Origin: Phascolarctobacterium faecium DSM 14760
Lineage (GTDB): Bacteria > Bacillota > Negativicutes > Acidaminococcales > Acidaminococcaceae
Reading direction: 5' to 3'
NCBI RefSeq assembly: GCF_003269275.1
Contig: NZ_QLTS01000001.1
Location: 248,001 to 312,000, forward strand
DNA: 64,000 bases
Shown: one piece after another, positions 44,025-53,002 of the stretch
Position numbering within the stretch: the stretch's first letter is position 1
How the letters are laid out: every line of letters starts with the position of its first letter
Translations under genes and position numbers: made by a program
The notes under the pieces: generated by a model
What the model was told of the DNA's origin: nothing
Database searches by the model: none
The model's input: the letters and a program-made list of their open reading frames with translations, nothing else

Positions 44025-44285
44025 CATTATAGCACTTCTGTACCCCCCCACAAGACATACAGGAACTTTTTTACGACGCAGTTTGTTGCCGTTATTGCCC
44101 ATACGGTTTGATAGCCGCCAAAGTTTTAAATTATTATCAGCCTACAACTACCATTACGGTGCAGCTTATTTATTAAGACCGCTTTCAATAAACAAAACCG
44201 CCTGCATTTTAAACAGGCGGTAAAAACAACAAAAAAACGCAGACTGTCAGAAACAGTCTGCGTTCAAATCACTTATTAAGTTTTA
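44025..44285 (+). repeat. 261-bp direct repeat, right copy
   Basis: Second copy of 40875-41135, spacing 3150 bp. Its right edge reaches into the stop codon (44283-44285) of the Nudix gene, so its hairpins (44236-44264 among them) act as that gene's terminator. The spacer 43860-44024 is AT-rich without a gene. Confidence 0.93.
44236..44264 (-). terminator. Terminator after Nudix gene
   Basis: AACGCAGACTG/CAGTCTGCGTT stem followed by seven T on the minus strand, inside the right 261-bp repeat. Confidence 0.82.
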
Positions 44286-44831
44286 TTTCAGCATTTCCAA
44301 TACACATAAAGCGCTTAGAGTTTTAGAATCGAAGATATCTCCTTCCAGCACCATTTCCCTGACCTGCTGCGGCGTTAATTTTACGACATCGATAAACTCA
44401 TCTTCATCAGTATGCTGGTCGTGTTTTTCCAAACCGCGCGCCGCATACAGGTGAATAACTTCATCAGTGAAGCCAGGTGTAGTAACGATAGAAGTCAGCC
44501 TTTGCCATTCCTTCGCACTATAACCGGTTTCTTCCGACAGTTCCCGCTCAGCACATACGTCCGGTTCTTCACCCGGGTCAAGTTTCCCTGCCGGGATCTC
44601 ATACATTACTGTTCCCACAGGATAACGGTATTGTTTTACAAAAATAATACTGCCATCGTCTAAAATAGGAACAATAGCTACAGCCCCCGGATGATGGATC
44701 AGTTCACGTGTCGTTTCTCTTCCGTTCGGCAAGATTACCGAATCAATATTCACCTGCAGCAGACGTCCTGAAAATCCCACTTTACTGCAGATAAAGGTTT
44801 CATCTAAATTTGCCTGATGAATTTTTTTCAT
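44283..44831 (-). CDS. Nudix hydrolase, ADP-ribose pyrophosphatase family
   Basis: A 182-residue hydrolase whose Nudix box is GKLDPGEEP followed by AERELSEETGY (about 87-110), with the proline-containing region VFVKQYRYPVG typical of NudF-type ADP-ribose pyrophosphatases. It splits ADP-ribose into AMP and ribose-5-phosphate. I chose the ATG at 44831, with AAGGTGA upstream, close behind recN. The stop codon lies at the edge of the 261-bp repeat; the C-terminus (ALCVLEMLK) looks normal. Confidence 0.88.
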   Translation of the reverse strand: MKKIHQANLDETFICSKVGFSGRLLQVNIDSVILPNGRETTRELIHHPGAVAIVPILDDGSIIFVKQYRYPVGTVMYEIPAGKLDPGEEPDVCAERELSEETGYSAKEWQRLTSIVTTPGFTDEVIHLYAARGLEKHDQHTDEDEFIDVVKLTPQQVREMVLEGDIFDSKTLSALCVLEMLK

Positions 44832-44836
44832 AGCTC

Positions 44837-46519
44837 TCACCTTGCCTGTTTATTTTTAGCAGCCGCTGCTAAAAGCTCTTTAGCATTAGCGTAGGCTACT
44901 TCGCTGACATTATCGCCGACTGTCATCCTCATCAGTTCCTGGATACGGCCTTCTTCATCCAGTACAGTCAACCCTGTTGAAGTTCGTCCGCCTGTACTTT
45001 CCTTGCGGATCAGAAGATGCCTGTCAGCAAAAGAAGCTATCTGTGGCAAATGCGTGATACACAGTACCTGTCCTACCTTGGCAATAACGGCGATCTTTTC
45101 GGCCATTTTCTGTGCGGTAACGCCGCCGACGCCTGTATCGATCTCGTCAAAAACCATTGTCGGTACACCGCTGGCATTTAGAAGCACCGTTTTAATAGCC
45201 AGCGCCACACGTGACAGCTCGCCGCCGGAAGCGACTTTTAACAAGGGTCTGATCGGTTCTCCCAGGTTAGCTGTAAACAGGAAGGTCAATTCATCCTTAC
45301 CTGTTTTAGTCAGGGTGTCTTTAGCAGTTACCTCGATCTCAAACCTGCCTTCCGGCATTGCCAGATCATGGATATGTGCCGTAACTTTAGATGCCAGCCG
45401 CCCGGCATATTTAGCGCGCAGCTGAGATAAGCTTTGCGCCTGCTGTTCTAATTCACCTTTTTGCTGCGCCAGCAGCTGTTTGGTTTTAGCAATGTTGCTT
45501 TCCAGCTGCGCCAATTCATCGGCCTGCTGCTGTGCCTGCTCTAAGTATGCAGTGATCGCTTCATAGCTGTCGCCGTATTTTTTCTGCAGACGATACCACA
45601 GATCCAAGCGTTCCTCTACATAAGCTGCTCTTGCAGCATCATATTCCTCGCTGCTTAGATAATCGCTCAGCTCACGCCGGCATTCATCCAATGCGATCCA
45701 GCTGCCTTCCAGGCTTTCACACGCATTATGCAGCCGTTCATCATAACGCACAACTGCCGCCAGCTGATCTTTAGCTGCCGCCAAATTATCAAGAATACCT
45801 CTTTCGCTGTCAAGATATTCATGAGCACTGTTGACTGCTGTCATGATCTTGCCGCTGTTCTGCAGACGTTTTACCTCTTCCTGTAAGGCTTCAAGTTCGC
45901 CTGCTTCCAATGCGGCCTCAGTAATTTCTTTGATTTCCCATTCCAGACGGTCTAAAATGCGTTCCCGCTCACTGCCGGTTTGCTCCAGCTGTGTCAGCTT
46001 CGCCTGCGTAGTCAGATAGGCTGTATACAGCTCCCGATACGTTTTACGCACAGGAGCAATCTCTTCCCGTCCATACAAATCGACCAATGCCAACGGTGCA
46101 TCAGACTTTAGAAGCGCCTGGTTTTCATGCTGGCCATGAATATCGACCAAAAGTTCGCTGAAGCTTTTGAGTACTGCCAATGGTACCTGCACGCCGTTAA
46201 CTGTAGCCTGGCTTTTGCCGTTGGCTAAAATACGCCGCCTCAAAAACAGTTCGTCCTCTTCGTCTATCCCCTGCTCTGCCAGCAAAGACTTAACTGCTTC
46301 TATCCCGCTGATATCGAATACCGCCTGCACCCAAAAGGAATCAGCTCCGCTGCGGATATAGTCCGCCGAAGCCCGATTACCCAGCACGACGCCAAAAGCA
46401 TCGATCAGAATAGACTTACCTGCACCGGTCTCACCTGTAAAAATATTGAAACCGGGGGCAAAATCTATTTTCGCATCTTCAATTAAAGCAAAATTATGCA
46501 CATGCAAAGATTGCAGCAT
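44837..46519 (-). CDS. recN: DNA repair protein RecN
   Basis: A 560-residue SMC-like ATPase of double-strand break repair. Walker A is GETGAGKSILIDA (30-42) after FALIEDAKIDF. Long coiled coils span about 155-365. The ABC signature (VASGGELSRVALAIK) and Walker B (MVFDEIDTGVGGVTAQ) are near 425-475, followed by CITHLPQIASFAD. It follows argR by 20 bases, an order common in Firmicutes. Confidence 0.96.
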   Translation of the reverse strand: MLQSLHVHNFALIEDAKIDFAPGFNIFTGETGAGKSILIDAFGVVLGNRASADYIRSGADSFWVQAVFDISGIEAVKSLLAEQGIDEEDELFLRRRILANGKSQATVNGVQVPLAVLKSFSELLVDIHGQHENQALLKSDAPLALVDLYGREEIAPVRKTYRELYTAYLTTQAKLTQLEQTGSERERILDRLEWEIKEITEAALEAGELEALQEEVKRLQNSGKIMTAVNSAHEYLDSERGILDNLAAAKDQLAAVVRYDERLHNACESLEGSWIALDECRRELSDYLSSEEYDAARAAYVEERLDLWYRLQKKYGDSYEAITAYLEQAQQQADELAQLESNIAKTKQLLAQQKGELEQQAQSLSQLRAKYAGRLASKVTAHIHDLAMPEGRFEIEVTAKDTLTKTGKDELTFLFTANLGEPIRPLLKVASGGELSRVALAIKTVLLNASGVPTMVFDEIDTGVGGVTAQKMAEKIAVIAKVGQVLCITHLPQIASFADRHLLIRKESTGGRTSTGLTVLDEEGRIQELMRMTVGDNVSEVAYANAKELLAAAAKNKQAR

Positions 46520-46539
46520 CGTTAAACGACCTCGTCCTA

Positions 46540-46986
46540 TCAGCGATTATTAAAGCGTTCCATAAAGGTTACAGTGTTATCTTTTGAATCGACAGCAACA
46601 AAAATAGTATCATCACCAGCAACAGTCCCCAAAACCTCCGGCCATTTCATATAATCAATAGCATAAGCTACCGATTGTGCAGTACCGGGAAGGCTGCGGA
46701 CAACTACCAGATTTTCTGAGGCACGCATACCTATGATAGAATCCTGGAAAGTACGTTCCAGACGTCCGGGAGTCAGCAGCATATTATGTTCTTTAGGAAA
46801 AGCATAATGATAATTGCCTTCGGCATCCGGAACTTTAATGAGCATCAGCTCTTTGATGTCGCGGGAAACAGTAGCCTGAGTTACCTCGATACCGTCGTGG
46901 CGTAAAGCAGCCGCCAAATCTTCCTGAGTTTCGATTTTGCTGTGTTCGATGATTTCTTTGATCTTGCCGTGTCTGATACCTTTCAC
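46540..46986 (-). CDS. argR: Arginine repressor ArgR/AhrC
   Basis: A 148-residue regulator. The N-terminal winged helix (RHGKIKEII ... TQEDLAAALRHDGIEVTQAT, VSRDIKELMLIKV) is followed by the C-terminal hexamerisation and arginine-binding domain (RSLPGTAQSVAYAIDYM, GTVAGDDTIFV). It represses arginine synthesis and activates catabolism in response to arginine. I chose GTG at 46986 (GAGGTGA five bases upstream) over a GTG three codons earlier. Confidence 0.94.
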   Translation of the reverse strand: MKGIRHGKIKEIIEHSKIETQEDLAAALRHDGIEVTQATVSRDIKELMLIKVPDAEGNYHYAFPKEHNMLLTPGRLERTFQDSIIGMRASENLVVVRSLPGTAQSVAYAIDYMKWPEVLGTVAGDDTIFVAVDSKDNTVTFMERFNNR

Positions 46987-47027
46987 GTCTCTCACCTCAT
47001 ATCTGTATTTGTAAGCGGTTGGGTATT

Positions 47028-47894
47028 TTAAAGCATTTCCGTATTACGGATCAGCTTTTCCTGCCAGGTTTCATAATAACTGCGGCCATTGAGCCTGATA
47101 AAAGTTACTTTGTCAGGGCTTTTGGCAATTCTTACTGTATCATTTTCCGCTATCGATGCTACTATTTCTCCATCCGCCGAAAGCAACAGTTCTTCATAGG
47201 GTGGAATAGCATTCAGTTCTATGACCCTGTCCATCGGAATCAAAAGCGGTCTTGTATAAAGCGCATGAGCGCAGATAGGTGTAATAATAGTAACATCGAG
47301 GCTGGGATGTACAAGCGGCCCCCCTGCCGATAACGAATACGCAGTAGAGCCTGTAGCCGTTGCCATGATGATACCGTCAGCGGCATAATTGCCCGAACGT
47401 TTGCCATTGACCTTCAGACTGAGATGCGCCAGCTTTGAAAAATGCCCCTTGGCCACTACCATATCGTTTAAGGCGTGAGCGTCAATCAAAACCTTACCGT
47501 CACGCCAAACACAGGCCTGCAGCTGACTGCGCTCTTCCAGCACATATTCTCCGGCCGTCAGCTTGGATAAGGCTTCCGGCAGTTCTTTGAGTTCTATTTC
47601 CGCTAAAAAGCCTAATTTCCCAAAATTGACACCAAATACAGGGATTTTCAGCGGCGCCAAAAATCTCGTCATCTGCAGCAGCGTACCATCGCCGCCTAAA
47701 GATACCGCCATATGCATCTGCTTCAGGCTTGCCCTGTCGCAAACGTCGTAGCTGGGCCTGTCCTGATAATCCAGACGCTGCGGCAGTACCGCCTCGATCT
47801 CAGCCTTATCGCACAAATCCAACACTTTCGGCAAACTGTTTTTGACATTTTCTTTTTTCATATTGGGGAATATCCCCAACCGTAATTTATTCAT
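47028..47894 (-). CDS. nadK: NAD kinase
   Basis: A 288-residue enzyme phosphorylating NAD to NADP. The GGDGT motif (SLGGDGTLLQMTRF), FGVNFGKLGFLAE, the NDMV region (ALNDMVVAKG) and ATATGSTAYSLSAGGPLVHP are present. I chose ATG at 47894 with GAGG five bases upstream; the open frame extends further but overlaps tlyA. It is part of the dxs-tlyA-nadK-argR-recN gene order. Confidence 0.95.
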   Translation of the reverse strand: MNKLRLGIFPNMKKENVKNSLPKVLDLCDKAEIEAVLPQRLDYQDRPSYDVCDRASLKQMHMAVSLGGDGTLLQMTRFLAPLKIPVFGVNFGKLGFLAEIELKELPEALSKLTAGEYVLEERSQLQACVWRDGKVLIDAHALNDMVVAKGHFSKLAHLSLKVNGKRSGNYAADGIIMATATGSTAYSLSAGGPLVHPSLDVTIITPICAHALYTRPLLIPMDRVIELNAIPPYEELLLSADGEIVASIAENDTVRIAKSPDKVTFIRLNGRSYYETWQEKLIRNTEML

Positions 47895-47910
47895 AAAAGC
47901 CTCGCTGTTT

Positions 47911-48729
47911 CTACTCCTGGGTCTGTGGTTTATCCAAATCACCATGTGATTTGGATACAAGCTCGTCAATCATAGTTTCACTTACCGCATTGTCATCACC
48001 CAGTGTCAGATGCAGTAAGTACTCAATATTGCCTTCAGGCCCTTTGATAGGAGAAAAATCCAGTCCGGCAATACCAAAACCTTCTTCTTTAGCAAAAGCT
48101 ACTACTTTTTTGATAACGTCGGCATGTACCTTAGGGTCGCGTACGACACCTTTTTTTCCGACGTTTTCTTTGCCGGCCTCAAACTGCGGCTTAACAAGCG
48201 CAATAACAAATCCAGTTGGCTTAAGCAGTTTATGTACCGCCGGCAGCACCTTATCCAAAGAAATAAATGCCACGTCGATAGTTGCTGCGTCTACCAGTTC
48301 TCCCAAGCTTTCAGCTTCAAGATAGCGCACGTTAGTGCGTTCCATATTTACGACACGCTCATCACTGCGCAGCTTCCAGGCCAGCTGACCATAGCCTACA
48401 TCAACGGCGTACACTTTAACAGCGCCATTCTGCAGGGCACAGTCGGAAAATCCGCCTGTGGAAGCGCCGATATCCGCAACAGTTTTACCTTCTACGCTGA
48501 TGGGGAATATCTGCAATGCCTTTTCCAATTTCAGCCCACCGCGGCTCACATATTTAAGTTTTTCGCCCAGCAGGCGTATCGCTGCCTCTTCGGGAACCTG
48601 TGTCCCCGGTTTATCTATTTTCTGTTCATTGACCAGCACCTGACCTGCCATAATAGCAGCCTGAGCCCTTGCCCGGCTTTCAAAAAGTCCTCTGGCTGTC
48701 AGCAGTGCGTCTAATCGTTCTTTTTTCAC
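47911..48729 (-). CDS. tlyA: TlyA-family rRNA 2'-O-methyltransferase / haemolysin A-like
   Basis: A 272-residue protein with an N-terminal S4 RNA-binding domain (RLDALLTARGLFESRARAQA) and an FtsJ-like SAM domain (about 85-245) with the motif I VADIGASTGGFSDCALQ. In its family it 2'-O-methylates rRNA cytidines. Haemolysin activity is reported for some members but cannot be judged here. Its start overlaps the dxs stop (ATGA). Confidence 0.93.
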   Translation of the reverse strand: MKKERLDALLTARGLFESRARAQAAIMAGQVLVNEQKIDKPGTQVPEEAAIRLLGEKLKYVSRGGLKLEKALQIFPISVEGKTVADIGASTGGFSDCALQNGAVKVYAVDVGYGQLAWKLRSDERVVNMERTNVRYLEAESLGELVDAATIDVAFISLDKVLPAVHKLLKPTGFVIALVKPQFEAGKENVGKKGVVRDPKVHADVIKKVVAFAKEEGFGIAGLDFSPIKGPEGNIEYLLHLTLGDDNAVSETMIDELVSKSHGDLDKPQTQE

Positions 48730-50624
48730 TTTGCTTCTCCGGCACCTTTCACCAAAGCAGTAATTTTTTCTTTTATACTTTCTGTATCTAAACCCAGATC
48801 CCGGAACAAATATTTTTTGTCACCATGCGGTACAAATTCGTCAGGGAGTCCCAAATTTAAGACCTGCACCTTTTGCATCAGACCGGCTTTATTAAGCAGC
48901 TCTAAAACTGCAGAGCCAACACCGCCAGCCAGCACGCCTTCTTCCAGGGTGACCAGTTTTCCATATTTTTCGGCCGCCTGAACGATCAATTCTTCATCAA
49001 GAGGTTTGGCAAAACGCAGATTGATCACACCAGCCTGAATACCGTTTGCCGCCAAAGCATCAGCAGTCCGCAAAGCTGTTTGCACCATGCTGCCGATCGC
49101 CAGCAGGCAAACATCGGTACCTTCCCGCAAAAGCTCACCTTTACCAATAGGAAGTTCTTTCAGTTCGTCTTCACAGTCAACGCCAATACCGCTGCCGCGC
49201 GGATAACGGATCGCGATCGGTCCGTTGAATTGTAATGCCGTGTTCAGCATCTGACGAAGTTCGTTTTCGTCCTTAGGTGCCATAATCGTCATCCTGGGCA
49301 TCGAACGCAGATAAGCATAATCAAAAACACCATGATGTGTAAAACCGTCGTCACCGACGATACCGGCACGGTCAAGGCACATCGTTACATGCAGATCCTG
49401 CATGCAGATATCGTGCAGCACCGAATCATACGCTCTTTGTAAAAATGTAGAATACACCGCAACAACGGGCTTCATTCCAGCAGCCGCCATACCGGCAGCC
49501 GCAGTAACAGCATGCTGCTCAGCGATACCTACGTCCAAAAAGCGCTGCGGATAGCATTCGGCAAATTTGTTAAGACCTGTGCCGTCAGGCATAGCCGCTG
49601 TGATAGCAACAATATCTGCATCTTGTTCAGCTAGTTCGACCAAAGTTTTACCAAACATTTCCGTGTAAGCGATCGGAGCCTGCGGATCGGTGATTTTTTT
49701 ACCTGTTGCAATCTCAAACGGACCCGTGCCATGAAATTTATTCGGACTTTTTTCTGCAGGTTCATAGCCTTTACCTTTTTTAGTGATCACATGCACTAAA
49801 ACAGGACCATCGACATGCTTTGCCGCTTCCAAAACCTCCAGCAGCTTATTCAAATCATGGCCGTCAATCGGGCCAAGATATTTAAAGCCCAACTCTTCAA
49901 AAACAGAGCTTGGTACCATCAGGTACTTTACACTGCCTTTAACACGTTCGATAGCATTTAAAACATCAGTGCCGAAGTCCAGGCTTTTCAGCCAGCCTTC
50001 AACATCGTGTTTGATTTTGTTATAGGTTTCACCTGTGCGCAGATCGCACAAATACTGTGACATCGCGCCGACATTTTTAGAAATAGACATTTCGTTGTCG
50101 TTTAAAATAACGATCATTTTTTTATGCAGATCGCCGGCATTATTCAAAGCTTCAAAAGACATACCGCCAGTCATCGAACCATCACCGATAACGGCAATAA
50201 CATTATTATCTTCACCTTTAAGATCACGTGCTACAGCCATCCCCAAAGCAGCTGAGATGGATGTGCTGGAATGTCCTGTACCAAAAGCATCGTGCTCGCT
50301 TTCTTTACGCTTCGGGAATCCTGACAGGCCTTTATATTGCCGCAGCGTCGGAAACTGGTCCTTACGCCCCGTCAGTATTTTATGGATATATGACTGATGG
50401 CCTACGTCCCAGATAATTTTATCCTTCGGTGTCGTAAATACTTTATGCAAAGCCAAAGTCAGTTCTACCACACCTAAATTAGGAGCTAAGTGGCCGCCGT
50501 TTTTAGAAACGACATCAATGATCAGCTGCCTGATCTCGCCTGCTAAAAGCTTCATTTCATCCAGAGTCAGCATTTTCAGATCTGCGGGAGAATTTATTTT
50601 TTGCAATAATTGCTCATTTTGCAT
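48726..50624 (-). CDS. dxs: 1-deoxy-D-xylulose-5-phosphate synthase
   Basis: A 632-residue thiamine-diphosphate enzyme, first step of the MEP isoprenoid pathway, condensing pyruvate and glyceraldehyde-3-phosphate. Motifs: IWDVGHQSYIHKILTGR, the ThDP-binding VIGDGSMTGGMSFEALNNAG, DVGIAEQHAVTAAAGMAAAG with the catalytic Glu, and DRAGIVGDDGFTHHG. Full length. Upstream ispA supplies the next stage of prenyl synthesis. Confidence 0.96.
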   Translation of the reverse strand: MQNEQLLQKINSPADLKMLTLDEMKLLAGEIRQLIIDVVSKNGGHLAPNLGVVELTLALHKVFTTPKDKIIWDVGHQSYIHKILTGRKDQFPTLRQYKGLSGFPKRKESEHDAFGTGHSSTSISAALGMAVARDLKGEDNNVIAVIGDGSMTGGMSFEALNNAGDLHKKMIVILNDNEMSISKNVGAMSQYLCDLRTGETYNKIKHDVEGWLKSLDFGTDVLNAIERVKGSVKYLMVPSSVFEELGFKYLGPIDGHDLNKLLEVLEAAKHVDGPVLVHVITKKGKGYEPAEKSPNKFHGTGPFEIATGKKITDPQAPIAYTEMFGKTLVELAEQDADIVAITAAMPDGTGLNKFAECYPQRFLDVGIAEQHAVTAAAGMAAAGMKPVVAVYSTFLQRAYDSVLHDICMQDLHVTMCLDRAGIVGDDGFTHHGVFDYAYLRSMPRMTIMAPKDENELRQMLNTALQFNGPIAIRYPRGSGIGVDCEDELKELPIGKGELLREGTDVCLLAIGSMVQTALRTADALAANGIQAGVINLRFAKPLDEELIVQAAEKYGKLVTLEEGVLAGGVGSAVLELLNKAGLMQKVQVLNLGLPDEFVPHGDKKYLFRDLGLDTESIKEKITALVKGAGEAK

Positions 50625-50659
50625 TCAGCAATCCGCCTTTCTTCTCAATAACAAATAAC

Positions 50660-51535
50660 TTAGCTTTTACGCCCGCACATCATTTTTGTAATCTCACGCA
50701 GAGCTTCGGCATTTTCTCCAAACATTTCCAGACAGCCCAGCGCCTCGTCAACAGTTTTCTGAGCCAGCGCTTTGGCGCCTTCCAGAGTATATAAGGTCAC
50801 ATAAGTGGACTTATGCTTTTTCTCATCACTATGCGCTGCCTTGCCCATCTGAGCAGCATCACCCTCGACATCAAGGATATCGTCTGTGATCTGGAAAGCA
50901 AGACCCAGAAGATCGGCAAATTTTGTCAAAGCCAGCAGTTCATCACTGGCAGCACCAGACAATCGCGCACCACTGCGAACTGCCGCAATGAAAAGTGCTC
51001 CTGTTTTGCCTGCATGCAGCTTACGCAGTTCTTCTTCACTGATCTGCCTGCCTTCGGAATCAAGATCAATGACCTGACCGCCGACCATACCGAAGTTTCC
51101 GGCACACATTGCCACTTCGCGCACAGTTTCGACCAAAACTTCCGCCGGTACGTTTTTTTGTTCCAGCATCACTTCAAAAGCAAGGGTCAGTAAAGCGTCA
51201 CCAGCCAAAAGCGCCAGCGCTTCCCCAAAAACCTTGTGGTTGGTCAAACGGCCGCGACGATATTCATCATCATCCATACAAGGCAGATCATCATGGATCA
51301 GCGAATAGGTGTGGATCATTTCTAAACCACAGGCTACCGGCAGAAAATTATAACCGCTGACACCCAAAGCATCGGCTGTTGCCATTAAAATTATGGGACG
51401 GATACGCTTGCCACCTGCCAGCAGGCTGTAAGCCATTGCTTCATCGACACGCGAGATGCCCTTTTTTTCCAAACGTTTTTCCAGAAAAGTATTGACCAGC
51501 TTCTGCCTGTCTTCGTAATACTTATTAAAATCCAT
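50660..51535 (-). CDS. ispA: Geranylgeranyl/farnesyl diphosphate synthase
   Basis: A 291-residue all-helical prenyltransferase. The first aspartate-rich motif is LIHDDLPCMDDDEYRRG with the FARM-type DDxxxxD; the second is ITDDILD; GGKRIRP binds diphosphate. It makes C15 or C20 prenyl diphosphate. I chose ATG at 51535 (GGAGG six bases upstream), directly after xseB; a longer frame overlaps xseB and is rejected. Confidence 0.94.
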   Translation of the reverse strand: MDFNKYYEDRQKLVNTFLEKRLEKKGISRVDEAMAYSLLAGGKRIRPIILMATADALGVSGYNFLPVACGLEMIHTYSLIHDDLPCMDDDEYRRGRLTNHKVFGEALALLAGDALLTLAFEVMLEQKNVPAEVLVETVREVAMCAGNFGMVGGQVIDLDSEGRQISEEELRKLHAGKTGALFIAAVRSGARLSGAASDELLALTKFADLLGLAFQITDDILDVEGDAAQMGKAAHSDEKKHKSTYVTLYTLEGAKALAQKTVDEALGCLEMFGENAEALREITKMMCGRKS

Positions 51536-51536
51536 G

Positions 51537-51791
51537 TCAATCCTCCAGCTCTGCGAATGTTTCCAGTTCATATTCGTTATCGTCGTCAGCAGCAACGACG
51601 ATTTTTTCTACTTCCTGCTGCACCGTATTGAGTTTAGTCATGCATACCTTACTCAAAGCAACGCCCTGCTGAAACGCTGCCAGCGCTTCTTCCAGCGGCA
51701 GTTCTCCACTTTCCAGCAGCTGTACCTGCTGTTCCAGCTCGGCCAACGCTTCTTCAAACTTTATGTTTTTGGCGATTTTTTTCATCGTCAT
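51537..51791 (-). CDS. xseB: Exodeoxyribonuclease VII small subunit
   Basis: An 84-residue coiled-coil protein with the family core FEEALAELEQQVQLLESGEL and PLEEALAAFQQGVALSKVC. It stabilises the XseA nuclease. Its ATG overlaps the xseA stop (ATGA), and it ends one base before the ispA start. Confidence 0.94.
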   Translation of the reverse strand: MTMKKIAKNIKFEEALAELEQQVQLLESGELPLEEALAAFQQGVALSKVCMTKLNTVQQEVEKIVVAADDDNEYELETFAELED

Positions 51792-53002
51792 TGTTTTTCA
51801 CGCCTTTCTACCTGCTGCACAACCGATATCACATCACCGTCAGCAACCTGAGTCCTGAGTTCTTCTCCCCAGCGCACATCTGCGATACTGCGCAAAGCCC
51901 TGCCTGAGTCTGTCTTGGTTATCGAATAACCTCTGGCAAGTACCGTCAGCGGTGATAAAGCATCAAGCCGCGCTGCCAGCAGTCCAAACTTGTGCTGCCG
52001 TTTCTGCAGAATACTTTCCATCCTGCCCTGCAGCTGCCGCATCGCCATATCCGTACGCTGCTGCAATGGCTCCAGCCAGCGTTCCGGCTTGGCTAAAGCC
52101 CATGATCCCTGAAGACGCTGCAGCTTATGCTGCGCCTGTTCCAGTTGATGCACAAGCACCCGCTCGCCGCGTGCTGTCAGTTCCTCAACATAGCGCAGAT
52201 ACGAATCAGCATCTGCAACAACCAGCTCAGCAGCCTGTGAAGGCGTAGCTGCCCTGCGGTCAGCAGCAAAATCTGACAATGTAAAATCAGTTTCGTGCCC
52301 TACTGCTGAAACTACTGGTATTTCAGACGCAGCAATAGCACGCACAACAGGCTCTTCATTAAAAGCCCACAATTCTTCTATGGAACCGCCGCCGCGTCCA
52401 ACGATCAGGACATCAGCCAAACGGTGTTTATTCATAAACCGGATCGCCCTGACAATTTCAGCACCAGAACCATCTCCCTGCACCTTGACAGGAAACAGCA
52501 ACAGCTTGATGCCGCGATTGCGCCGCTGCGCGACAGTAATCATATCACGTACAGCAGCACCGGAAGGCGATGTTATCATTCCAACTGTTTTAGGGTTCAG
52601 CGGCAGTTCACGTTTACGTTCACTGTCAAACAACCCCTCCTCAGTCAGTTTTTTCTTTAATTCTTCATAAGCCAGCATCAGATCTCCAGCACCTAACGGC
52701 AGCAGCAGGTCTGTATAAAGCTGATAAACGCCATCGCGCTCGTACACTCCGACACGCCCGATAGCAACAACAGTATCACCGTTTTGCGGTTCAAATCGCA
52801 GACTGCGCGCCTGATTGCGAAACATAACTGCTTTAAGTACGCCGCCGGCATCTTTCAAGGTAAAATAACAATGCCCTGAAGAATAACGTTTAAAATTAGA
52901 GATTTCACCCTGGATCTGGATATTAGTAAAAGTACGATCGCCCTCCAGCAGGCTTTTGATCATCAAATTCAATTCACTTACGGAATAAATTACTTCATTC
53001 AT
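51788..53002 (-). CDS. xseA: Exodeoxyribonuclease VII large subunit
   Basis: A 404-residue nuclease subunit: N-terminal OB-fold (IQIQGEISNFKRYSSGHCYF), catalytic domain (PKTVGMITSPSGAAVRDMIT, VLIVGRGGGSIEELWAFN, VSAVGHETDFTLSDFAADRR) and a C-terminal coiled coil. It degrades single-stranded DNA. I chose ATG at 53002 with GGGAG nine bases upstream. It overlaps the end of the preceding gene by 8 bases. Confidence 0.95.
   Translation of the reverse strand: MNEVIYSVSELNLMIKSLLEGDRTFTNIQIQGEISNFKRYSSGHCYFTLKDAGGVLKAVMFRNQARSLRFEPQNGDTVVAIGRVGVYERDGVYQLYTDLLLPLGAGDLMLAYEELKKKLTEEGLFDSERKRELPLNPKTVGMITSPSGAAVRDMITVAQRRNRGIKLLLFPVKVQGDGSGAEIVRAIRFMNKHRLADVLIVGRGGGSIEELWAFNEEPVVRAIAASEIPVVSAVGHETDFTLSDFAADRRAATPSQAAELVVADADSYLRYVEELTARGERVLVHQLEQAQHKLQRLQGSWALAKPERWLEPLQQRTDMAMRQLQGRMESILQKRQHKFGLLAARLDALSPLTVLARGYSITKTDSGRALRSIADVRWGEELRTQVADGDVISVVQQVERREKQ

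Noticed and set aside
40875-44285. Insertion sequence or transposon carrying the autotransporter
   Set aside because: The flanking repeats are direct, contain terminators, have no terminal inverted repeats and no transposase lies between them.
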